A stretch of DNA of 64,000 nt from assembly GCF_031628175.1 (NCBI RefSeq), contig NZ_JAVLVT010000003.1, forward strand, positions 558,001 to 622,000, given 5' to 3'. Positions 8,472 through 17,055 of the stretch are shown here, piece by piece. Position 1 is the stretch's first letter. Each line of letters opens with the position of its first letter. This DNA comes from Lipingzhangella_A rawalii. GTDB lineage: Bacteria > Actinomycetota > Actinomycetes > Streptosporangiales > Streptosporangiaceae. The notes under the pieces were generated by a model. The model was not told where the DNA came from. It worked only from the letters and a program-made list of their open reading frames with translations, and ran no database searches. The position numbers and the translations under genes are program-made.

Positions 8472-9020
8472 GTGGGAAACGCCCTAAATCTTCCGTTCGA
8501 TCCGATCGAACGGGCACACGAGAGTTGGAGCGACCGCTGGGGTCACTCGCCGGCGATGGCGGCAGTCACCTCCATCATGCGGGCGCAGCAGCTCCTGATC
8601 GGTCAGCTCGATGCGACGCTGAAGCCCTACGACCTGACCTTCGCCCGATACGAAGCCCTCGTGCTGTTGACCTTCTCCTCCAGCGGGACACTGCCCCTGG
8701 GCAAGATCGGGGAGCGGCTGATGGTCCATCCGACCAGCGTCACCAACACGATCGACCGGCTGGAGAAGCAGGGGTTGGTCCGTCGTCTGCGCAATCCGCG
8801 GGACGGTCGGGGCGTCCTGGCCGAAATCACGGAGGACGGGCGGGAGGTGGTGGAGGATGCCACCCGTGACCTGTTGGCCATCGATTTCGGTCTGGACTGC
8901 TACTCCGATGCGGAGCTGGGGGAGATCCACTCGCTGTTTCGGCGGCTCCGGGTAAGTTTCGGCGATTTCGTGCCCGACCCCGACGACGAGTCTTCCTCCG
9001 GGGCGCCGGCGCGCGACTGA
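8472..9020 (+). CDS. MarR-family transcriptional regulator
   Basis: A 182-residue winged-helix repressor. The DNA-binding region is clear: LGKIGERLMVHPTSVTNTIDRLEKQGLVRR, followed by the wing NPRDGRGVLAEIT. The N-terminal FDPIERAHESW block is typical of the actinomycete subgroup near acyl-CoA genes. I chose the GTG at 8472 because a -10 element and palindrome sit immediately upstream, consistent with a leaderless message; a GTG at 8415 would include that control region. It is divergent from the chitinase and precedes the mutase gene, which it may control through a shared GACGTC palindrome. Ligand unknown. Confidence 0.88.
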   Translation: MGNALNLPFDPIERAHESWSDRWGHSPAMAAVTSIMRAQQLLIGQLDATLKPYDLTFARYEALVLLTFSSSGTLPLGKIGERLMVHPTSVTNTIDRLEKQGLVRRLRNPRDGRGVLAEITEDGREVVEDATRDLLAIDFGLDCYSDAELGEIHSLFRRLRVSFGDFVPDPDDESSSGAPARD

Positions 9021-9072
9021 GGTCGTCCCACCTCGGGGCGGACCACGGTCACGCCCCTACCCAAAACTAGTT

Positions 9073-9086
9073 GGACGTCCTATTAT
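9073..9086 (+). promoter_or_regulatory. Promoter of the mutase gene with GGACGTCC palindrome
   Basis: The palindrome GGACGTCC (9073-9080) abuts a good -10 hexamer TATTAT (9081-9086). Transcription would start at the A of the ATG at 9093, giving a leaderless mRNA; no Shine-Dalgarno is visible. A repressor on the palindrome would block the -10 element. Confidence 0.5.
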
Positions 9087-9092
9087 CTGAGT

Positions 9093-10802
9093 ATGGACAT
9101 GGACTTCGCAGCGGACATCGAGGCGGGCCGGCAGCGATGGCAGCAGCGGTACGAGGCTGCCCGCAAGCGCGACGCGGACTTCACGACCCTGTCCGGGGTC
9201 GAAGTGGATCCGGTGTACGGGCCACCGCCGGATGCCCAGGTTCCGGGGTTCGAGCGCATCGGATGGCCGGGCGAGTTCCCGTTCACCCGGGGCTTGTACC
9301 CCACCGGCTACCGTGGACGCCCCTGGACCATTCGACAGTTCGCCGGTTTCGGGAACGCGCGCCAGACCAACGAGCGCTACAAGATGATCCTCGCCTCGGG
9401 GGGAGACGGGCTGTCCGTGGCCTTCGACATGCCCACGTTGATGGGGCGGGATTCCGACGATCCCCACTCCTTGGGCGAGGTTGGCCACTGCGGTGTCGCT
9501 GTGGACTCCGTATCCGACATGTCCACGCTCTTCGACGGGATTCCGCTTGGGGACATCACCACGTCCATGACCATCAGTGGTCCCGCGGTTCCGATGTTCT
9601 GCATGTACCTCGTGGCGGCCGAACGCCAGGGGGTGGACATCACCACCCTCAACGGCACCCTCCAGACCGACATCTTCAAGGAGTACATCGCCCAGAAGGA
9701 GTGGCTCTATCCACCCGAGCCCCACCTCCGCCTGATCGGCGACCTCATGTCCTACTGCTCGGAGCAGATTCCGGCCTTCAAACCCCTGTCCGTCTCCGGG
9801 TACCACATTCGTGAGGCCGGGGCCACCGCCGCCCAGGAACTGGCATTCACCCTTGCCGACGGTTTCGGATACGTGGAGCTGGGCCTGTCCCGCGGTCTGG
9901 ACGTGAACCAGTTCGCCCCGGGGCTGTCCTTCTTCTTCGACGCCCATCTGGACTTCTTCGAGGAGATCGCCAAGTTCCGCGCGGCCCGCAGGATCTGGGC
10001 CCGGTGGATGCGTGACCACTTCGGAGCCACCAGTGAACGCGCCCAGTGGCTCCGGTTCCACACCCAGACAGCCGGGGTGTCCCTGACCGCTCAGCAGCCC
10101 TACAACAACGTGGTCCGCACCGCCGTGGAGGCGCTGTCCGCTGTTCTGGGCGGCACCAACTCCCTGCACACCAACGCCTTGGACGAGACTCTCGCCCTGC
10201 CCACCGAACAGGCGGCCGAGATCGCGCTGCGTACCCAGCAGGTCCTGCGCGAGGAGACCGGTGTGACCAACGTGGCCGACCCCCTGGGCGGGTCCTGGTA
10301 CCTGGAGGCACTCACCGACCGGATGGAGGCCGAGGCGGAGCGGATCTTCGCCAGGATCATCGAGATGGGTGGGGGAACCGCAGCCAGTCACGCAATCGGC
10401 CCGGTGACCTCTGGGATTCTCGCCGGGATCGACAGCGGCTGGTTCAGCTCCGAGATCGCGGAGTCGGCGTTCCGGTACCAGACCGCCCTGGAGAAGGACG
10501 AGAAGCGGGTCGTCGGGCTGAACTGCCACACCGAGACGGTATCCGGTGAGCTGGAGATTCTCCGGGTCAGTCACGAGGTCGAACAGGAGGCGCGCAGCGC
10601 CCTCGCCGAGCGCCGGGCCACGCGGGACGCCGGCGCGGTCGACTCCGCGTTGGCGGCTCTGACCGCCGCCGCGGCGGACACGAGCGGGCCCAACCTCATT
10701 CCCCCCATGATGGAAGCAGTGCGTGCCGAGGCCACCCTGGGCGAGATCTGTCACGCGATGGGCACCGTGTTCGGGGACTACACCGAGGTGCCGCAGTTCT
10801 AA
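9093..10802 (+). CDS. icmA: Isobutyryl-CoA mutase large subunit (B12-dependent)
   Basis: A 569-residue substrate-binding subunit of a B12 acyl-CoA mutase, lacking the C-terminal cobalamin domain, as in the two-subunit isobutyryl-CoA mutases. The family blocks are present (RPWTIRQFAGFGNA, SVAFDMPT, SGYHIREAGATAAQE, GGTNSLHTNALDE). The two positions that set substrate choice decide the call: where methylmalonyl-CoA mutase has Tyr89 (RQYAGF) and Arg207 (MVRN), this protein has Phe83 (RQFAGF) and Gln201 (IAQK), the isobutyryl-CoA signature described for IcmA. It interconverts isobutyryl- and n-butyryl-CoA, linking valine breakdown to butyryl-CoA pools. The small B12 subunit (IcmB) is not in the window; MeaB is nearby. 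Confidence 0.9.
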   Translation: MDMDFAADIEAGRQRWQQRYEAARKRDADFTTLSGVEVDPVYGPPPDAQVPGFERIGWPGEFPFTRGLYPTGYRGRPWTIRQFAGFGNARQTNERYKMILASGGDGLSVAFDMPTLMGRDSDDPHSLGEVGHCGVAVDSVSDMSTLFDGIPLGDITTSMTISGPAVPMFCMYLVAAERQGVDITTLNGTLQTDIFKEYIAQKEWLYPPEPHLRLIGDLMSYCSEQIPAFKPLSVSGYHIREAGATAAQELAFTLADGFGYVELGLSRGLDVNQFAPGLSFFFDAHLDFFEEIAKFRAARRIWARWMRDHFGATSERAQWLRFHTQTAGVSLTAQQPYNNVVRTAVEALSAVLGGTNSLHTNALDETLALPTEQAAEIALRTQQVLREETGVTNVADPLGGSWYLEALTDRMEAEAERIFARIIEMGGGTAASHAIGPVTSGILAGIDSGWFSSEIAESAFRYQTALEKDEKRVVGLNCHTETVSGELEILRVSHEVEQEARSALAERRATRDAGAVDSALAALTAAAADTSGPNLIPPMMEAVRAEATLGEICHAMGTVFGDYTEVPQF

Positions 10803-10862
10803 CGCCGGAATCGTAGAGTCCCTGCTTTGGCGCGCCCCGCCAGAATGCGGCAGGATAGAGGC

Positions 10863-11801
10863 ATGCAGCCAGCGGACTTCTCCACGAGCGGCGCGGTCGA
10901 CCTCGGAGCCAGGAAGGCCTCCCTCGATCGGGAGGCCAAGCGGAAAGCGGAGGCCGACTCCGGGAACGCCAACCCCTACGCCATCGACGTCAACGAGCAG
11001 AACTTCCAGAACGAGGTCCTGCAACGTTCGACCCAGGTGCCCGTGGTACTGGCGATTCTCGCGACCTGGTCCGAACAGGCCAAGCAGGTGGAGACGGCCC
11101 TGGACTCCCTCGCCCGAGCAGCGGGGGGGCAGTGGCTGTTGGCCAAGGTGGACTCGGATGCCTCACCACAGTTGGTCCAGGCGCTCGGGGCGCCGGGCGC
11201 TCCGATGGTGGCGATGGTGATCCAGGGGCAGGTCGTCCCCGGCCCGTCCGGGGAGGCGACCAAGGACCAGCTGCGCCAGTGGCTGGTGCAGGTCTTCGAG
11301 GGGCTGCGCCAGCAGGGGGTCATTCCCGAGGGGTACACGGGTGTGGGTCCGGAGGAGGCCGACGAGCCGCAGGCCTCCCCCTCCAGCCAGGACCCCAACC
11401 ATGCCGCCGCCGAGCAGGCCCTCCAGGCTGGCGACTACGACGGTGCGGAGCAGGCGTATCGCGCGGCGCTGGAGGCCGACTCCAACGACGAGGACGCCCG
11501 TGTCGGCCTGGCCCGAGTACGCCTGTTGGCCCGCGTGCGTGACCTCGACCTCACCGAGGTCCGTGAGGCCGCGGCACGCAACCCCGACGACGTGGCTGCC
11601 CAGTGCCGTGTGGCCGACGTCGACATGGCGGGCGGCAAGGTGCAGGACGCCTTTGACCGCCTGATCGGCACGGTGCGCCGTACCCGGGACGAGGATCGGG
11701 ACGCCGCCCGGCGCCATCTGCTCGACCTCTTCGAGGTGCTGGGGTCGGGCGATCCACGAGTGAACCAGGCACGCCGTGCCCTGACCTCGGCCTTGTTCTG
11801 A
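10863..11801 (+). CDS. YbbN/CnoX-like protein: thioredoxin fold plus TPR-like tail
   Basis: A 312-residue cytosolic protein with a thioredoxin-like domain at about residues 45-145 and a C-terminal helical repeat region at about 180-310 (AEQALQAGDYDGAEQAYRAALEAD). Where active thioredoxins have WCGPC this one reads ATWSEQAKQ, with no cysteine pair, so it cannot be a classical disulfide reductase. This matches the actinomycete YbbN/co-chaperone group, which holds unfolding clients and hands them to chaperones. I chose the ATG at 10863; an upstream in-frame start adds 12 residues and has no better ribosome site. It stands alone after icmA. Confidence 0.85.
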   Translation: MQPADFSTSGAVDLGARKASLDREAKRKAEADSGNANPYAIDVNEQNFQNEVLQRSTQVPVVLAILATWSEQAKQVETALDSLARAAGGQWLLAKVDSDASPQLVQALGAPGAPMVAMVIQGQVVPGPSGEATKDQLRQWLVQVFEGLRQQGVIPEGYTGVGPEEADEPQASPSSQDPNHAAAEQALQAGDYDGAEQAYRAALEADSNDEDARVGLARVRLLARVRDLDLTEVREAAARNPDDVAAQCRVADVDMAGGKVQDAFDRLIGTVRRTRDEDRDAARRHLLDLFEVLGSGDPRVNQARRALTSALF

Positions 11802-11957
11802 GGTCAGCACGCTCGTGGAGTTTGTGCCGGCAACGGGCCGGTAGCTGTCGAGGAACGCGGGGCAAGTGTGGGGCTTCGCTCCTCGACGGTTGAGCAGGCC
11901 GGTACCGGCTGGGCCACATGCTGCCGGTTCCGGTCACGGCAGGGATGAGGAGCATAC

Positions 11958-13394
11958 GTGGCCACGCTTCCGAGTGTTTCCTACTCGATTACCGTCCGGC
12001 TGGAACTGGACGGGCACGGTAGTGCGGTCAGCAGTCTGACCAGCGCGGTCGAACGCGTTGGCGGTATCGTCACCGCCCTGGACGTACGCTCGTCCGAGCA
12101 CGACCGGATCCGGATCGACGTGACCTGCGCGGCACGGGACACAGATCACGCCAAGTCGATCGTGGATTCCCTCGGCTCGATCCGCGGGGTTGTAGTCCAC
12201 AAGGTCAGTGACCGCACCTTCCTCCTGCACCTCGGCGGGAAGATCGAAGTCAGCTCCAAGGTGCCGCTGCGGAACCGGGACGAGCTGTCCATGGCCTACA
12301 CCCCGGGCGTGGCGCGGGTGTCCCAGGCGATCGCCGCCAACCCTGAGGACGCCCGTCGACTCACCATCAAACGCAACAGCGTCGCGGTTGTCACCGACGG
12401 CAGTGCCGTCCTGGGGTTGGGCAACATCGGCCCCGAGGCGGCCATGCCCGTGATGGAGGGCAAGGCGGCCCTGTTCAAACGGTTCGCCGATATCGACGCC
12501 TGGCCGATCGCGCTCGACACCCAGGACACCGACGAGATCGTGCGGGCCGTGGAGATGATCGCCCCGGGATTCGGCGGGGTGAACCTGGAGGACATCTCCG
12601 CCCCGCGCTGTTTCGAGGTCGAGTCCCGACTGCGGGAGTCACTGGACATTCCGGTCTTTCACGATGACCAGCACGGCACGGCCATCGTGGTGCTGGCGGC
12701 GCTACGCAACGCCCTGCGGGTGGTGGGCAAGCAGCTGGAGCACGTGCGTATCGCCATGTCGGGCGCCGGAGCCGCGGGGACCGCGATCCTCAAGCTGCTG
12801 CTGCACGCCGGAGCGAAGAACGTTGTCGTGTGTGACATCTCCGGGGCGGTGCACTCCGGGCGCGACGACCTGGATGAGAACCTCGCCTGGATCGCCGAGC
12901 ACACGAACCCGGATGGCTACTCCGGAGACCTGCGTGGGGCCGTCGCCGGTGCGGACGTGTTCATCGGAGTCTCCGCACCGAATGTACTCACCGGTCCCGA
13001 CGTGGCCGAGATGGCCTCGGACGCGGTCATCTTCGCCCTGGCCAACCCGGATCCGGAGGTCGACCCGGAGGTCGCCCATCTGCACGCCTCGGTGGTGGCC
13101 ACGGGACGTAGCGACTATCCGAACCAGATCAACAACGTGTTGGTGTTCCCCGGGGTCTTCCGTGGACTCCTGGACGCGCAGAGCCGTTCGGTGGACTCGG
13201 GGATGATGCTCGCCGCGGCGCGGGCACTGGCCGACACGGTGTCCGACGAGGAGCTGGGGCCGCACTACGTTATTCCCAGTGTGTTCCATTCGGACGTCGC
13301 CCAGTCCGTCGCCGCAGCGGTCCGTTCCGCCGCTCAGCACGAGCGCCAGGACACCCTCGGAGACGATAGGTTGGATGACGCACCGAGGAGGTAG
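11958..13394 (+). CDS. NAD(P)-dependent malic enzyme with N-terminal ACT domain
   Basis: A 478-residue enzyme that decarboxylates malate to pyruvate and provides reducing power. The first 85 residues form an ACT-like domain (YSITVRLELDGHGSAVSSLT), suggesting allosteric control by an amino acid or similar ligand. The catalytic part shows ELSMAYTPGVARVS, the metal/substrate block DDQHGTAIVVLAALRNAL, the nucleotide-binding SGAGAAGTAI, and FALANPDPEVDPE. GTG start with AGGAG 8 bases upstream. The 150-base leader contains GTCGAGGA...TCCTCGAC, a possible hairpin. The DUF3039 gene follows 6 bases downstream. Confidence 0.93.
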   Translation: MATLPSVSYSITVRLELDGHGSAVSSLTSAVERVGGIVTALDVRSSEHDRIRIDVTCAARDTDHAKSIVDSLGSIRGVVVHKVSDRTFLLHLGGKIEVSSKVPLRNRDELSMAYTPGVARVSQAIAANPEDARRLTIKRNSVAVVTDGSAVLGLGNIGPEAAMPVMEGKAALFKRFADIDAWPIALDTQDTDEIVRAVEMIAPGFGGVNLEDISAPRCFEVESRLRESLDIPVFHDDQHGTAIVVLAALRNALRVVGKQLEHVRIAMSGAGAAGTAILKLLLHAGAKNVVVCDISGAVHSGRDDLDENLAWIAEHTNPDGYSGDLRGAVAGADVFIGVSAPNVLTGPDVAEMASDAVIFALANPDPEVDPEVAHLHASVVATGRSDYPNQINNVLVFPGVFRGLLDAQSRSVDSGMMLAAARALADTVSDEELGPHYVIPSVFHSDVAQSVAAAVRSAAQHERQDTLGDDRLDDAPRR

Positions 13395-13400
13395 GAGCAG

Positions 13401-13658
13401 ATGGTCACCGAGATTCTGAACAAGGTCGTTCCGGAGAGCGAGACACGGCCGGAGACCTCACACGACGACGGCGACCGGGAGCGCTTTGCGCACTACGTGG
13501 CCAAGGACAAGATCACCGAGAGCGCGGTGACCGGCGATCCGGTGATCGCGTTGTGTGGCAAGGTGTGGGTGCCCAGCCGGGATCCCAAGCGCTTTCCCGT
13601 GTGCCCGGAGTGCCAGCGCATCAAGGACGAGATGACCGGCGGCGGCGACTCCCAGTAA
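13401..13658 (+). CDS. DUF3039 family protein
   Basis: An 85-residue actinobacterial protein of the DUF3039 family. Signature: the HYVAKDKITESAVTG block, ALCGKVWVPSRDPKRFPVCPEC, and an acidic tail. The cysteines CGKxW...CPEC suggest a small metal-binding fold. ATG start with GGAGG about 9 bases upstream, 6 bases after the malic enzyme gene and probably co-transcribed with it. Function is unknown. Confidence 0.85.
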   Translation: MVTEILNKVVPESETRPETSHDDGDRERFAHYVAKDKITESAVTGDPVIALCGKVWVPSRDPKRFPVCPECQRIKDEMTGGGDSQ

Positions 13659-13906
13659 CGCCCCAGTGTCTGGTTCGCCCTGATCCCGCGACCCGCGGCT
13701 GCCCATGTCGCCCCTGTCCCGGTACGCTCCGATGGGCAGTCCTTGCGCTTCCGGCGCCCCCCGCGGCGTGGCCGTGCCGGTGCGCAGTGACGGTACCAAC
13801 CCGAGGTTCAGCCCAGTCATAGCCATGTCGTGACCCAGCACCGGATCCTCCAGCCGTGTTGCGAATGTGTCCGACATGTAGGAACGGATCGGATCAGATG
13901 GTTGCC
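13659..13906. other. Intergenic region with no gene seen
   Basis: About 250 bases between the DUF3039 gene and the sortase gene. No frame with a ribosome site and protein-like composition was found on either strand, and no strong hairpin. It probably carries the sortase promoter. Confidence 0.5.
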
Positions 13907-14635
13907 ATGACCGAGCCGCGCGGCCGTCGCCGCCGTGGTGCCCGCCGACGCCCGCCACAGCGCAGTGTGACCGTCGGGGATGTCATTCGGGGGACGGTGC
14001 GTCTGTTCGGGGAACTGCTCATCACCGCAGGGGTGGTGATGCTGTTCTTCGCTGCTTACCAGATCTACGGTAAGCAGCTGGAGACGAACCGCGAGCAGGA
14101 GCAGCTCGTCCAGGCTTTCGAGGAGGGATCGGGCGACGGTGGGGAGGCAGACACCACCGAAGCCGAAGCGCTGCCCGGTGAGGCACACAGCCGGATGTAC
14201 GTTCCCAGCCTCGACCAGGACTGGGTTGTGGTCGAGGGCGTCTCCCAGGCCGACATCGAGTACGGACCCGGCCACTATCCGGGAAGCGCCGATCCCGGGG
14301 AAGAGGGCAACTACGCGGTGGCGGGGCACCGGGTCCCGGCGGTGTTCTGGGACCTAGACCAGCTCGCTTCGGGCGACGAGATCGTGCTTGAGGACGAGGA
14401 CAGCTTCTACACCTACGAGGTGACCCAGAACCACGTGGTTATGCCCGACCAGACGGACGTGGTCGAGGCCAACCCCGATGACCCCGGTGCCGAGCCGGAC
14501 CGGGCCCTGGTCACACTGACCACCTGCCATCCGAAGTTCAGCAACGCCGAACGGTTGATCGTGCACGCTGAGCTGGCCGAGGAACACGACAAGTCCGACG
14601 GTGTGCCGGCGTCCATCGAATCGATGGTCGACTGA
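13907..14635 (+). CDS. Class E sortase
   Basis: A 242-residue membrane-anchored transpeptidase that cleaves an LPxTG/LAxTG-like sorting signal and attaches proteins to the cell wall. An Arg-rich cytoplasmic N-terminus is followed by one membrane helix (ELLITAGVVMLFFAAYQIYG, about 35-54), an acidic linker and the sortase barrel. Catalytic residues: His141 in AVAGHRV, Cys207 in TLTTCHPKFSNAERL, Arg216. The TLTTC form is typical of actinobacterial class E. An alternative ATG at 13898 is equally possible. The small membrane-protein gene follows. No LPxTG substrate gene is adjacent. Confidence 0.93.
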   Translation: MTEPRGRRRRGARRRPPQRSVTVGDVIRGTVRLFGELLITAGVVMLFFAAYQIYGKQLETNREQEQLVQAFEEGSGDGGEADTTEAEALPGEAHSRMYVPSLDQDWVVVEGVSQADIEYGPGHYPGSADPGEEGNYAVAGHRVPAVFWDLDQLASGDEIVLEDEDSFYTYEVTQNHVVMPDQTDVVEANPDDPGAEPDRALVTLTTCHPKFSNAERLIVHAELAEEHDKSDGVPASIESMVD

Positions 14636-14652
14636 GGAAGGGGGCGATCGCA

Positions 14653-14952
14653 GTGTACGGATTGGTGTGGCGGATGCTGCCCGGTCCCGGTTTCGTCAAG
14701 TTCGTCCTCTTTCTGGGGCTTCTCGGTGCTGCTGCCTACGGGTTGTGGTTCCATGCCTTCCCCTGGGTTGACCCCTATCTTCCGTTCAACGACGTGACGG
14801 TTGGGGACGCCGAGGGTGGCGGAGGGCAACCGGGCGAGGGCGGGGACCTTCCCTACGGTGACGGCGATGAGGACGACATCGTCGGCGTGGACGAGCCTCT
14901 GGATGGTGGCCAGGAACCGGCCGGTGAGGGCGAGGAGGCCCAGCAGGAGTAG
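14653..14952 (+). CDS. Small membrane protein linked to sortase
   Basis: A 99-residue protein with one hydrophobic helix (FVKFVLFLGLLGAAAYGLWF, about 15-34) and a long Gly/Glu/Asp-rich, presumably extracytoplasmic tail. GTG start with AGGAAGGGGG upstream, 17 bases after the sortase stop, so co-transcription is likely. Similar small proteins accompany class E sortases in other actinomycetes; their role is unknown. Confidence 0.75.
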   Translation: MYGLVWRMLPGPGFVKFVLFLGLLGAAAYGLWFHAFPWVDPYLPFNDVTVGDAEGGGGQPGEGGDLPYGDGDEDDIVGVDEPLDGGQEPAGEGEEAQQE

Positions 14953-15091
14953 CCGGTGCACATGACGGGCCCCGGATGGTCGGGTGTCCGACGACACGCC
15001 GGAGCGTGGGTGGACCGGGCCCCGGTGTGTCGACCGGGGCGGATACCCTCGTGCTCGTGCGTACCCCGAGACCCTCGACCAGACAGACACC

Positions 15092-16828
15092 ATGACGGTA
15101 ACCGAGTCCTCGACCGAGGCACGCCTTGAGGGCCTGCGCCGATGGCAGCGCGAGGCCGTCGCGGAGTACCTTCGTCGCGACCCGCGGGACTTTCTCGCAG
15201 TGGCGACTCCGGGCGCGGGCAAGACCACCTTCGCGTTGACCGTGGCCAGCGAGCTCCTGGCCCGCGGGGCGGTGCGTTCGATCACTGTGGTCACCCCGAC
15301 CGAGCACCTGAAGAAGCAGTGGGCGCAGGCCGCGGCACGCTTCGGTATTCCCCTGGACCCGGACTTCCGCAATGGCCAGGGGGCTCTGGGGCGTCAGTAT
15401 CTGGGAGCTGCGGTCACCTACGCACAGGTTGCGGCGCACCCGATGCTGCACCGCAACCGAACCGAGGCGCGTCGCACGCTGGTGATCTTCGACGAGATCC
15501 ACCACGCCGGGGACGCCCTGTCCTGGGGGGAGGCTGTTCGGGAGGCCTTCGACCCGGCGGCGCGTCGGCTTGCCCTGACCGGAACACCCTTCCGGTCGGA
15601 TGTGAACCCCATCCCGTTCGTGGACTACGTCCAGGACGCGCACGGCCTCCGGCGCTGCGCCTGGGACTACAGCTACGGCTACACTCCGGCCCTGGCCGAT
15701 GGGGTTGTGCGGCCCGTGATCTTCATGGCCTATTCGGGGGAGATGCGCTGGCGCACCCGGGCCGGCGACGAGCTGGAGGCGCGGCTGGGGGAGCCGCTAA
15801 CCCAGGATGCCCTGGCGCAGGCGTGGCGCGCGGCCCTCGATCCGAAGGGCGACTGGATCAAGCGGGTACTGGCGGCCGCCGACCGCCGTCTCACCGAGTT
15901 GCGCAACAGTTCTCCGGACGCCGGGGGCCTGGTGATCGCCACGGATCACGAGCACGCCCGTGCCTACGCGCGCCTGCTGCGGCAGATCACCGGGCAGGGG
16001 GCCACGGTGGTTCTGTCTGACGACCCCACCGCCAGCAAGAAGATCCAGAAGTTCGCGGATTCCACGGACCGCTGGATGGTCGCGGTTCGGATGGTCTCCG
16101 AGGGCGTGGACGTGCCGCGCCTCATGGTGGGGGTGTACGCCACCTCCACCAGTACGGCCCTGTTCTTCGCCCAGGCCGTGGGACGGTTTGTGCGCAGTCG
16201 GCGCCGCGGCGAGGTCGCCTCGGTGTTTCTGCCGTCGGTGCCGACGCTGTTGGAGTACGCGGGGGAGATGGAACGCGAACGTGACCATGTACTGGATCGC
16301 CCCCCGCGTGCGGACGGGATGGATCCCGAAGAGGATCTGCTGGACCAGGAACGCAAACGCCGGGACACACACGATGCCGGGGACGAGCTGCCGTTCGAGA
16401 CGATGGAGGCATCTGCGGAGTTCGACCGGGCGCTCTACGACGGTGGCGAGTTCGGTGGGGGCAGCCCGGACTCCCCCGAAGAGGAGGATTTCCTGGGCCT
16501 CCCCGGGCTGCTGGAGCCGGACCAGGTGGCCGAGCTGCTACGCAGGCGCAAGGCCGAACAGGCACAGCAGGCCCGCCAGGCACGTCGGAACGACGCCCGA
16601 GGGCGGCAGGATGCTGAGGATCGCCCGGAGCACGAGGTTCTCGCGGAGCTTCGTAAGGAACTGAACCAGCTCGTGGGGGCTTGGCACCACCGCACCGGCC
16701 AGCCGCACGGGGTGATCCACGCCGAGCTGCGACGTGTGTGCGGTGGGCCGCCGATCGCACAGGCGAGTGTGGCGGAGGTGCGTGCCCGCATCTCCACCCT
16801 GCGCGGGTGGGCGACCGGCCGTAGGTAG
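15092..16828 (+). CDS. DEAD/DEAH-box helicase (superfamily 2)
   Basis: A 578-residue SF2 nucleic-acid-dependent ATPase. Seen: RRWQREAVAEYL (Q-like motif), Walker A in ATPGAGKTT (residues 38-46), Walker B FDEIHHAG (DEIH box), motif III-like LTGTPFRSD, and motif VI-like QAVGRFVRSRRRGE. The last 150 residues are charged and helical with a QARQARR stretch. ATG at 15092 has no clear ribosome site. It is common and conserved among actinomycetes as a stand-alone gene, with cellular role unassigned. A perfect palindrome terminator follows 5 bases after the stop. Confidence 0.88.
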   Translation: MTVTESSTEARLEGLRRWQREAVAEYLRRDPRDFLAVATPGAGKTTFALTVASELLARGAVRSITVVTPTEHLKKQWAQAAARFGIPLDPDFRNGQGALGRQYLGAAVTYAQVAAHPMLHRNRTEARRTLVIFDEIHHAGDALSWGEAVREAFDPAARRLALTGTPFRSDVNPIPFVDYVQDAHGLRRCAWDYSYGYTPALADGVVRPVIFMAYSGEMRWRTRAGDELEARLGEPLTQDALAQAWRAALDPKGDWIKRVLAAADRRLTELRNSSPDAGGLVIATDHEHARAYARLLRQITGQGATVVLSDDPTASKKIQKFADSTDRWMVAVRMVSEGVDVPRLMVGVYATSTSTALFFAQAVGRFVRSRRRGEVASVFLPSVPTLLEYAGEMERERDHVLDRPPRADGMDPEEDLLDQERKRRDTHDAGDELPFETMEASAEFDRALYDGGEFGGGSPDSPEEEDFLGLPGLLEPDQVAELLRRRKAEQAQQARQARRNDARGRQDAEDRPEHEVLAELRKELNQLVGAWHHRTGQPHGVIHAELRRVCGGPPIAQASVAEVRARISTLRGWATGRR

Positions 16829-16833
16829 TGGCC

Positions 16834-16869
16834 GCGGGGCCGTGCCCCCGCGCGGGGGCACGGCCCCGC
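16834..16869. terminator. Perfect 36-base palindromic terminator
   Basis: An exact 18+18-base palindrome beginning GCGGGGCCGTGCCCCCGC, immediately after the helicase stop. With no U-tract, it is a typical high-GC intrinsic terminator. Confidence 0.8.
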
Positions 16870-17055
16870 CTGCCCCGGATTCTGGTGCGGACCTGATCCG
16901 GATGTCTGGGCGGGAGCAGCCCGGCTTCCACCGTGGGGCGTGCGCGTCCCGAGGTCGGGCGTGTCCCGATTTCGTGGCGGTGTCCGGTAAACACTTTCCC
17001 ATCCGGGCTGTCGGTGATATCGCTCTTCGTGTCTTTCCGAATACGTTTCGGTTCT

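Noticed and set aside
14984..15091. N-terminal extension of the helicase gene
   Set aside because: The added 36 residues have no helicase similarity, and the usual N-terminus begins shortly after the ATG at 15092.
16834..16869. CCCCCGCGCGGGGG palindrome as a CRISPR repeat or regulatory site
   Set aside because: Perfect 36-base palindrome directly after a stop codon: a terminator, with no repeat flanks.
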